Assembly (NCBI RefSeq): GCF_021278025.1
Contig: NZ_JAIBHJ010000004.1
Span: 121,116-185,115 of the forward strand
Length of the DNA stretch: 64,000 nt
Reading direction: 5' to 3'
Origin: Motilimonas sp. E26
GTDB taxonomy: Bacteria > Pseudomonadota > Gammaproteobacteria > Enterobacterales > CBDFNC01
Positions 47,765 to 55,800 of the stretch are shown in pieces; the stretch's first letter is position 1, and every line of letters begins with the position of its first letter. The notes beneath the pieces are model-generated. The model was not told where the DNA came from. It searched no databases and saw nothing but the letters and a program-made list of their open reading frames with translations. The position numbers and the translations under genes were made by a program.

Positions 47765-48937
47765 ATGTATATTTTTGATCCCCGCTTAGCGCAGCAAATT
47801 GTCGATCGCACCATGGACATCATTGGTTTTAACATCAATGTCATGAACGCCAAGGGGGTGATCCTTGCTAGCGGTGATACTCAACGTATTAACACGGTAC
47901 ATGAAGGGGCTTTGTTGGCGATTGCTAACGGCCGCACTGTGGAAATAGATCTAGAAACGGCCAATAATTTGGTCGGCGTAAAACCTGGAATCAATCTGAC
48001 TTTGTCATTTGCGGGCGATGTAATAGGGGTTGTTGGGATCACTGGCGAGCCAGATGCTATTCGCAATTACGGTAAGTTAGTAAAGATGACCGCCGAAATG
48101 ATCGTAGAGCAAGCGGCCTTGCTGGAGAAATTACAATGGGATCGCCGTCATAAAGAAGAGTTTATTGTGCAATGGGTGAAAGGCCAACTCAGCCATGAAC
48201 AGTGCCTTGATTGGGCGCAGCGTTTAGGGATCGATATTTATATGCCACGGGTCGCTGCGGTGATAGAGCTGAATGCAAGCCAAGGGCAAGGAGTTTCAAC
48301 CCAAACTATTCGTCGCGTGATTGAGTTATTGGAGTACCCCGCGCGAGACAACTTAGTGGCAATGCTTTCTATGTCTGAGCTAGTGGTACTGAAACCCGCT
48401 TTTTTAGCGGAGCAACAATGGCAGCCTGAGTTAGAGCGCCAGCGTATTAGCGCTTTGCTACAGCGCATTGAACAAGAGCAAACGATCCAAATTAATGTCG
48501 GCTTAGGCCACTTCTTCGATACCAGTAATGGCGTTAGTCGAATTCCTTTGTCTTATCAAAGTGCTTTACAAACCTTAGCGGTTGGCAAGCAACTGCAACC
48601 CGATCAACAGCAATACTTATATCACGATTTATCACTGCCAGTGTTAGTTTCAGCGCTAGCGGAAGATTGGCGCGGTCAAGAACTGATCAAGCCCTATCAA
48701 ATGTTGCGCCAGCAAGATAAATCAGGCCAGCTGGAAAAAACCCTTAAGGCGTATTTCACTCATTTTGGTGATTTAAATGCTTGCGCCACCAGCTTATTTG
48801 TTCATCGTAATACCTTGCGCTATCGATTGGATAAAATTATCCAAATTACTGGGCTTGATCTACAAAGCCTAGATGGTTTAGTGCAATTATATCTTGCCAG
48901 CACAGTGGCACAGGTTTGTGATCTTAAACATAAATAA
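47765..48937 (+). CDS. cdaR: Carbohydrate diacid regulator CdaR
   Basis: This transcriptional activator has 390 residues. In E. coli CdaR responds to glycerate/galactarate/glucarate and controls gar, gud and glycerate genes. The N-terminal sugar-diacid-recognition domain covers about 5-135 ('GFNINVMNAKGVILASGD', 'GVVGITGEPDAIRNYGKLVK'). The PucR-type C-terminal HTH includes 'FGDLNACATSLFVHRNTLRY'. It is directly upstream of a gntP-type permease and glycerate kinase, fitting control of glycerate use. Confidence 0.92.
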   Translation: MYIFDPRLAQQIVDRTMDIIGFNINVMNAKGVILASGDTQRINTVHEGALLAIANGRTVEIDLETANNLVGVKPGINLTLSFAGDVIGVVGITGEPDAIRNYGKLVKMTAEMIVEQAALLEKLQWDRRHKEEFIVQWVKGQLSHEQCLDWAQRLGIDIYMPRVAAVIELNASQGQGVSTQTIRRVIELLEYPARDNLVAMLSMSELVVLKPAFLAEQQWQPELERQRISALLQRIEQEQTIQINVGLGHFFDTSNGVSRIPLSYQSALQTLAVGKQLQPDQQQYLYHDLSLPVLVSALAEDWRGQELIKPYQMLRQQDKSGQLEKTLKAYFTHFGDLNACATSLFVHRNTLRYRLDKIIQITGLDLQSLDGLVQLYLASTVAQVCDLKHK

Positions 48938-49021
48938 TTGTGATCAATGTCTCCACATTAAATAATTTTATTTAAATACAATCAGTTGTATTGGTGGTGT
49001 GTTTTTGTGTTTGTTGTCGAT

Positions 49022-49035
49022 TGTGCAAATGCACA
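49022..49035. promoter_or_regulatory. Palindrome upstream of the glycerate operon, possible operator
   Basis: TGTGCA-AA-TGCACA (arms of 6) lies in the 269-bp cdaR-gntP gap, about 170 bp before the permease start. A second small hairpin, AAAAAGG-AATG-CCTTTTT, is at 49116-49133. Either could be a regulator site. CdaR or CRP binding here is speculative, since neither consensus is matched. Confidence 0.35.
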
Positions 49036-49206
49036 TAAATTAGCAATTTTGTAACATTCGATTGGTGCGCTTGGCTAAAGCAATTTGAGACCGACTTGGT
49101 GATAATTTGCTGTGCAAAAAGGAATGCCTTTTTGTGTTAACTTTGGTCTATGCCTGTGCTCAATGCCAGTGGCAAAGACTCCATCACGCCATTGCAGGAG
49201 GCAAAC

Positions 49207-50565
49207 ATGCTCATGATCTTTATCTTGGTTGCTGTCATAGGATTTATCGTCCTAGCAACCGCCAAATTTAAACTCCATCCGTTTTTAACCCTTATTTTAG
49301 CGGCCTTTTTGGCGGCTTTTGCCTATGGTTTACCCGCTGCTGATATCGCTAAAACCATCAGCTCTGGTTTTGGTGGCATACTGGGTTATATCGGCCTGGT
49401 GATCGTGTTAGGCACCATTATTGGTATTATCTTAGAGAAAAGCGGTGCGGCAATTACCATGGCCGATGTGATCATCAAGGTGCTAGGGAAGCGCTTCCCT
49501 ACATTAACCATGTCGATTATTGGTTACTTGGTATCGGTGCCTGTGTTCTGTGATTCTGGTTTTGTCATTCTAAACTCGCTAAAAGAGTCGATGGCTAAGC
49601 GGATGGCGGTATCGAGTGTTGCCATGAGTGTGGCATTGGCAACAGGTTTATACGCTACGCATACGTTTGTGCCGCCAACTCCTGGTCCGATTGCGGCTGC
49701 GGGTAATTTAGGCTTAGAATCAAACTTAGGTTTAGTTATTTTTGTCGGTGTGTTTGTGGCAGCCGCGGCGGCGATTGCAGGTATGCTATGGGCAAACCGT
49801 TTTGCCAAGGTGCAACCTGATGTGGTGGATGGATCTTCGGCGCAGCCAACTGAGCAAGATTTTGCTGCAATGAAAGCGGCTTACGGCACGCTACCTTCAC
49901 CAATGAAGGCATTTGCACCGATTTTTGTGCCGATTATTTTAATCTGTTTTGGCTCTATTGCTAAATTTCCTTCCGCTCCTATGGGTGATGGTAGCTTGTT
50001 TGAGCTGTTCAACTTTTTAGGGCAGCCGCTTAATGCCTTATTGGTGGGGTTAGGTTTGTCTCTTGGCTTGTTAAAAGGTGAGAATAAAATTGCTGAATTC
50101 AGCGAACGTATTGGCCAAGGTTTAACCGCTGCCGCCCCTATTATTTTGATCACTGGTGCTGGCGGCGCGTTTGGTGCGGTACTTAAAGCAACGCCGATTG
50201 GTGATTATCTAGGCGCGACGTTATCGGCTTTAGGCGTAGGTATTTTTATGCCATTTATTGTTGCGGCAGCGCTGAAATCAGCACAAGGCTCGTCAACGGT
50301 TGCTTTGGTAACAACATCAGCACTGGTTGCACCATTGCTGCCTGAATTGGGTTTAGACACTGAAATGGGACGCGTGTTAACGGTAATGGCTATTGGTGCG
50401 GGCGCAATGACGGTATCTCATGCTAACGATAGTTTCTTCTGGGTGGTATCACAATTTAGCAAAATGAGTGTTTCCCTGGCTTATCGGGCTCATACCATGG
50501 CGACCTTGATCCAAGGTGTTACGGCTATGACGTTAGTTTACATCCTGAGCTTGATTTTACTGTAA
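49207..50565 (+). CDS. GntP-family permease (probable glycerate transporter)
   Basis: This inner-membrane symporter of the gluconate permease family has 452 residues with about twelve membrane segments. Typical elements are 'ISSGFGGILGYIGLVIVLG', 'VPVFCDSGFVIL' and 'HANDSFFWVVSQFS'. The ATG at 49207 is chosen over one at 49150 because GGAGG lies 5 nt upstream and the protein then starts at the first membrane segment. Its place between cdaR and glycerate kinase suggests glycerate as substrate. Confidence 0.88.
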   Translation: MLMIFILVAVIGFIVLATAKFKLHPFLTLILAAFLAAFAYGLPAADIAKTISSGFGGILGYIGLVIVLGTIIGIILEKSGAAITMADVIIKVLGKRFPTLTMSIIGYLVSVPVFCDSGFVILNSLKESMAKRMAVSSVAMSVALATGLYATHTFVPPTPGPIAAAGNLGLESNLGLVIFVGVFVAAAAAIAGMLWANRFAKVQPDVVDGSSAQPTEQDFAAMKAAYGTLPSPMKAFAPIFVPIILICFGSIAKFPSAPMGDGSLFELFNFLGQPLNALLVGLGLSLGLLKGENKIAEFSERIGQGLTAAAPIILITGAGGAFGAVLKATPIGDYLGATLSALGVGIFMPFIVAAALKSAQGSSTVALVTTSALVAPLLPELGLDTEMGRVLTVMAIGAGAMTVSHANDSFFWVVSQFSKMSVSLAYRAHTMATLIQGVTAMTLVYILSLILL

Positions 50566-50581
50566 TTAACTTACCCTAGCT

Positions 50582-50601
50582 GACGGGCAGGTTTGCCCGT
50601 C
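50582..50601 (+). terminator. Hairpin between permease and glycerate kinase
   Basis: GACGGGCA pairs with TGCCCGTC around GGTT, giving an 8-bp GC-rich stem. It is followed by GTTTAGC rather than a long T run, so it is either a weak terminator/attenuator or an mRNA stabiliser for the upstream gene. Confidence 0.45.
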
Positions 50602-50633
50602 GTTTAGCTAAGGCGTAGGACTGGAGAGAAAGA

Positions 50634-51782
50634 ATGAAAATTGTTATTGCCCCAGACTCTTTTAAAGAAAGCCTGACTGCTCTTGAGGTGGCAAATGCAA
50701 TTGAGCAAGGCTTCAAGCAAGTGTTTCCCAATGCCAGTTACATTAAAGTGCCAGTAGCCGATGGTGGTGAGGGCACAGTACAAGCCATGGTGGATGCCAC
50801 GCAAGGTGAGCTCGTCAGCTGCCAAGTGCACGCCCCATTAGGCAATATTGTTACCGCGCAATATGGTTTATTAGGCGGCGGTGAAGTGGCTGTGATTGAA
50901 ATGGCGGCGGCTTCGGGCTTGCACTTAGTGCCGATTGAACAGCGCAATCCGATGCAGACGTGTAGCTTTGGCACTGGTGAATTGATCTTAGACGCCCTTG
51001 ACCGTGGCGTGAAAAAAATTGTTATCGGCCTTGGCGGCAGCGCCACCAATGATGGCGGCATGGGCATGCTTTGTGCGCTAGGTATGGGTTTTTTAAATGA
51101 GGCTGATGAGCCTGTGGCTCGCGGTGGACAAGGCTTAGGTGAAATACAACAGATTAATGTAAGCGCATTAGATCCTCGATTAGCTAGTGTAGACATTGAA
51201 GTGGCTTGTGATGTCGATAATCCATTGTGCGGGCCGTTAGGTGCTAGCGCTGTATTTGGCCCACAAAAAGGTGCGGATGCAGCCATGGTGACCGCGCTTG
51301 ATGCCAACTTGGCGCATTATGCTGATTGTATCAAGCAAGCCTTAGGCAAAGATGTCGCTGACATTAAAGGCGCGGGCGCAGCGGGTGGAATGGGCGCGGG
51401 TGTGTTGGCGTTTTTTAATGCCAAGCTACGTCCTGGTATCGATATTGTAATGGAAACGGTTGGCCTAGCGCAGCAAGTTGAAGGCGCGGATCTGGTGATC
51501 ACCGGGGAAGGTCGCATTGACAGTCAAACGATTCAGGGTAAAACGCCAATGGGAGTGACTCGTGTTGCCAATTTACATGGCTGTCCGGTGATTGGCATTG
51601 CAGGATGTGTCAGTGAGGATTATGGCGTGGTGCATCAGCATGGTTTAGTGGCGGTTTTTCCTGCTGTGCCAAGGGCCATGTCATTAGCCCAAGCCCTTGC
51701 TAGTGGTGCGCTTAACATCAGTAATACCAGTCGCAACATTGCGATGACGTTGAAATTAGGTCAACAACTAAAGCCAAGTTAA
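50634..51782 (+). CDS. garK: Glycerate 2-kinase
   Basis: This GarK/GlxK-family kinase makes 2-phosphoglycerate from glycerate with ATP. The 382-residue protein starts with the diagnostic 'MKIVIAPDSFKESLTALEVA' and contains 'VADGGEGTVQAMVDAT', 'GLGGSATNDGGMGML' and 'GEGRIDSQT'. A hairpin GACGGGCA-GGTT-TGCCCGTC (50582-50601) separates it from the permease gene and may trim mRNA between the two. Together with CdaR and GntP it forms a complete glycerate uptake unit. Confidence 0.94.
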   Translation: MKIVIAPDSFKESLTALEVANAIEQGFKQVFPNASYIKVPVADGGEGTVQAMVDATQGELVSCQVHAPLGNIVTAQYGLLGGGEVAVIEMAAASGLHLVPIEQRNPMQTCSFGTGELILDALDRGVKKIVIGLGGSATNDGGMGMLCALGMGFLNEADEPVARGGQGLGEIQQINVSALDPRLASVDIEVACDVDNPLCGPLGASAVFGPQKGADAAMVTALDANLAHYADCIKQALGKDVADIKGAGAAGGMGAGVLAFFNAKLRPGIDIVMETVGLAQQVEGADLVITGEGRIDSQTIQGKTPMGVTRVANLHGCPVIGIAGCVSEDYGVVHQHGLVAVFPAVPRAMSLAQALASGALNISNTSRNIAMTLKLGQQLKPS

Positions 51783-51829
51783 CCTCTATCAATGGCAAGT
51801 TGGGCGCTGAGCAGCTTGCCTTGGCTGAC

Positions 51830-52468
51830 TTATTTATGTTCGTCAGCTAATACATAATCAAAATACTTTTTATGTTCAACACCCGCTTGATGGGAATTAA
51901 TCTTATTCGGGTGTTTGTATTCTTTCCAAGCCGTCACTTGGCGTCCTGCATTTAACTTGGGAAAATCAACATCCCCCGCTATTGGCATTCCTAGGAACTG
52001 CTTGATTTGTAGCAAGCTTCCCGGCTCACTGACATCAATAGTTAGCAAGTCATCACGGCCTTTAAAATAGGCTTGTACGCCCAGTTCATGGCGGCGGTAG
52101 CAAACCATAAGCTCATCGCTGCTAAGCGGCAAGGTTGGCGAGAAGGTATGGTGAAAGCTGCGCTTTAAAATAGGGCTGAATTTGCCTGTTTTCGGCGCTA
52201 AATGGGGAGCCATTTTATCGAGTAGCATGGAAATAGATGGTAGCCATCGCTCCATCTTGCGGCTTAAGTAAATAAATTTTGAGTTTGGGAAGAGTTGATC
52301 TAACTGCTTGTAGTCACTGAAACAAGGCGCGTCGGATACGGCATCTGCCAGTTCAAAGGCTTTTTTAGTAAAGGCCGTGTGCGCCACCGACAAGCCCATT
52401 TCTAATAGCGCCACACTGATGCTGGTGGTGCCGGTGCGTGGCAGACCGATAATAAAAACCTTAGACAT
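51830..52468 (-). CDS. Sulfotransferase-family protein
   Basis: This P-loop-like sulfotransferase fold has 212 residues. The PAPS 5'-phosphosulfate-binding loop is visible at the start ('IIGLPRTGTTSISVALLEMG'), and a 3'-phosphate region around 'FIYLSRKMERWLPSI'. It resembles short sulfotransferase-like proteins annotated in many bacteria, whose acceptors are unknown. The ATG at 52468 is preferred; an upstream in-frame start would add 14 residues before the P-loop. It is transcribed away from the large gene at 52896. Confidence 0.78.
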   Translation of the reverse strand: MSKVFIIGLPRTGTTSISVALLEMGLSVAHTAFTKKAFELADAVSDAPCFSDYKQLDQLFPNSKFIYLSRKMERWLPSISMLLDKMAPHLAPKTGKFSPILKRSFHHTFSPTLPLSSDELMVCYRRHELGVQAYFKGRDDLLTIDVSEPGSLLQIKQFLGMPIAGDVDFPKLNAGRQVTAWKEYKHPNKINSHQAGVEHKKYFDYVLADEHK

Positions 52469-52623
52469 CTGATGAGTCTCACTTGCAAAAGAGCATGAGT
52501 ATAAAGGCAATGGCGGAAAAGGGGGAAGAAAGATAAGCTTAAGGGCCTAAATTGTTGTGAGTACAGGCTGTCATATTGGTTTATATCTACTTGAACTGGC
52601 TAAATTATTTTTGCCCCAAAGTG

Positions 52624-52637
52624 TGTTAGCACTAACA
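52624..52637. promoter_or_regulatory. 14-bp palindrome in the divergent intergenic region
   Basis: TGTTAG-CA-CTAACA has perfect 6-bp arms. It lies between the sulfotransferase and the large ATPase gene, 259 bp before the latter. It may be an operator; nothing identifies the regulator. Confidence 0.35.
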
Positions 52638-52744
52638 GTTCAGGCTATTTCACACGCTGATAACTAGCTTAAAAATTCTACTAGGTTGGGTTGCCAATTT
52701 TTGTAACTTGTGACCATTTGAGCCACAAAATTAATTCTAAGCAC

Positions 52745-52767
52745 ATTTAACCATTCTATGGTTAAAT
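52745..52767. promoter_or_regulatory. 23-bp perfect palindrome upstream of the STAND ATPase gene
   Basis: ATTTAACCAT at 52745-52754 and its reverse complement ATGGTTAAAT at 52758-52767 flank the trinucleotide TCT. The position, about 130 bp before the start codon, suits an operator or a leader hairpin. No repressor gene lies next to it. Confidence 0.5.
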
Positions 52768-52895
52768 TGCTTGTATCGGGCAAGTGACTGTGCTCATATC
52801 ATCCTACCGTATTTTGCGATAAAGTGTTGAAAATTAGTGAGACTTGTGCAAAGAAAGACTCATGTATTTCATTGTGCACTCTATGGAGATGAGAA

Positions 52896-55800
52896 ATGAG
52901 TAATGATGTCAAACAGCAGAGCAATCCATTTTCTACTGGAGGTGGTGGTGTTAACTTTGAAACTAGAGTTCAAGCTGCTTTTGCATTGGCATTACTAACA
53001 AAGTCTTGTGTTCCTTGCCTATCACAGGATATGAGGGCAAAAGAGTTAAAGTTTCAGAATAAATATGATGGCGTAAATACGGATGACTTTGTTTTAGTTG
53101 CGACTGATAAAGCAAGCAACCAAAGTCAGCTTTTTGCTCAGATTAAACATGAAATCACTATAAGTGGGGCTGTTGATTCAATGTTTTCTGAAGTTATTAA
53201 TAGTGCATGGAAAGACTTTAAAAGCACTGACTTTAATGTTGAAAATGATTCAATTGCATTAATAACAGGCCCGCTGCCCAAACTTGAAGTTAATAATACT
53301 CTACCAATATTGGAATGGGCTAAGTATTCGTCAAACTCAGCAGACTTTATTAAAAAATCTAAAACAAAAGGCTTCACTAGTGAGGCAAAAGTTAACAGGC
53401 TTAATATATTCAGGGCACAATTAACCGTTGCTAATGGTGGGGATGCTATTACTGATGATGAATTATGGCTTTTCTTAAAAGTTTTTCAGTTAGTTTCATT
53501 CGACTTAGATGCAAAATACTCAGTAGTTGCAAATCTTTTGTGCTCTTTGATTGAATATTACTCGGATGAGTTACCATCTCTTGTTTTGTCTAAATTAGTA
53601 ACTTGTGCCCAAGAATTTAACCAGAATGCTGGGACTCTAACTCAAGATAATGCACCTAGAGAAGTTAAATTGTTATTTGAGTCAACAAGTAGAGTAAATT
53701 TTGAAAATGATTTTTTAAAGCTTAAAGAACGTGGTGATCATATATTTAATGGAATATCGAACACTATTAATGATTATCATATAGATAGGACTGATCAGAT
53801 AGCAGAAATATCTGAAATGTACGAGGTAAATGACTTTCTTTTTGTTACTGGCGCTAGAGGTGTTGGAAAATCTGGAGTTGTTAAAGACTTTATCTCAACG
53901 AAAGGGAAAGATGTCCCTATTTTCTATTTAAGAGCTGAAGACTTAGATAAAAATCACCTTAACGAGGTATTTACATCTATCGGAATGAATTCTACGTTAG
54001 GGCAGATTGAAGGGTACTTCTCGTTACTTAAAGAAAAAATACTTGTTATTGAGTCTCTAGAAAAAGTTTTAGAGCTAAATTATCAAGATGCATTTATTGA
54101 TTTACTTCAATACATAAAAAAACAAACGGGATGGACCATTATTGCTACGGGCCGTGATTATGCATATCAACAACTTACTTTTAATTATCTTCAACCTAGT
54201 GCTATCCAGTTTGACAGTGTGAATATCGAAGGGCTTACTACGGATCAAGTTGCCCAAGTCAGTGAGCATATTCCTGAGTTAGCAGGGCTAATATCTAATG
54301 ACTCGTTAACTGAATTACTTAAAATGCCATTCTTTATAGAGATTGCAGTAAGAGCTATTGGTAATGGTGCACAATTTAAATCTGGTGATACTGAAGTCGA
54401 TTTTAGAAATACTGTCTGGGCAACAGTGATTTCAAAAGAGGCAGATAGAAAATTAGGAATGCCAGATAAGCGAAGAACAACTTTTATTAATATTGCAAAA
54501 CAACGAGCGAAAAAAATGTTGTTTGGTATTAGAGCTAGTGAGTTTGATCCTGAAGTCATTGCTAAATTGGAAGAGGATCATTTAATTCACCGTGATCAGA
54601 AGTCTGCCACTATAAGTCCAATGCACGATGTATTAGAGGACTGGGCATTAGAAGAATACATTGAGAGCGAGTACGTTGAAAATTCGCATGACTTAATTCA
54701 ATTTTTATTAACTATTGGTAATGAACCTGCAATTAATAGAGCCTTTCGGTTATGGCTATACCGAAAATTGAAATTTGATGATGCAACTAATGAATTTGTT
54801 GAAGAAGTCTTGACCACTGATGCTATAGAAAGTTACTGGAAGGATGAAGCTATTGCAGCGATTATGCAACATGGCTCGCCAGAAGATTTTCTATATTCTC
54901 TTAAGTCTCAGCTGCTAAAGGATGATTGTGCACTTTTGGTCCGCTTTTGCTTTATTCTCAGAATAGCCTGTCAAAGACCAAGCTCACTATATAATAATTT
55001 ATTGGTTAAAGATGAAAAATCAGGGATTTTGAAATCTTTGTTTTTACAGCCTTATGGTAACGGTTGGGAGGCATTGTTTAATTTTATCTATGAGGTTAAG
55101 CATGACTTGAGTAACACTATGCTTACTCAAGTTGTTGAGGTGATAAATGAATGGTGTGGACTCATTAATATATATGAGGAACTACCAAATGCATCACAAA
55201 AGGTTGGCTTGTTATGTTTATGGCTGCTTGAACCAGTTAAAGATTCTTATCGTGATGAGGGGCGAAGAAAGAAAATACTTAATGCCTTATTAAAGGTTTC
55301 GACAGCAATCAAAGAAAAATTTGATGAATTAATGGCTCAGGATGTTTTCATCTCCAAGGTAAAGCCTAGAAGGTTAAGCTATGTTGATGAGCTGACTAGT
55401 TTAGCCCTTGTAGGCACTAATGTGCCTATGTTGTGCAAGCGTGATCCTGACTTTATAGTTAAGCTTTCTTTGCATGAGTGGTTACTGCAAAAAACAGAAG
55501 AAGATGAGTTTGGCTATAGTTCTTATGGCCGAATTGATGTTGAAGAATCCTATGGTTTAGATCGAGAGCGTGATTTTTTCCCCGCAAGTGGTTCTAAAGG
55601 ACCTTTTAAGTACCTCCTGGAATCAAAACCTAGATTAGCGTTAGATTTTATTATTAAATTATGCAATTTAACTGCACAGAAGTATGCTGAATCTGAGTTT
55701 GGCGCTCCTTCTGCGGATGAACAAGAAAAGTACTTCTCTGATGAAACAGCTGCAAAGCAAGTGGGTGTAATTCTCAATGATGGAACATTAATAAAGCAGT

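Larger units (their letters stand above)
52469..52895. other. 427-bp intergenic region upstream of the 1704-codon gene
   Basis: This stretch is AT-rich and holds no plausible gene on either strand. It contains two palindromes, described separately (52624-52637 and 52745-52767), and the leader of the downstream gene with its GGAG ribosome site (52885-52888). It probably holds the promoters of both divergent genes. No tRNA, attachment-site repeat or transposase remnant was seen. Confidence 0.6.
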
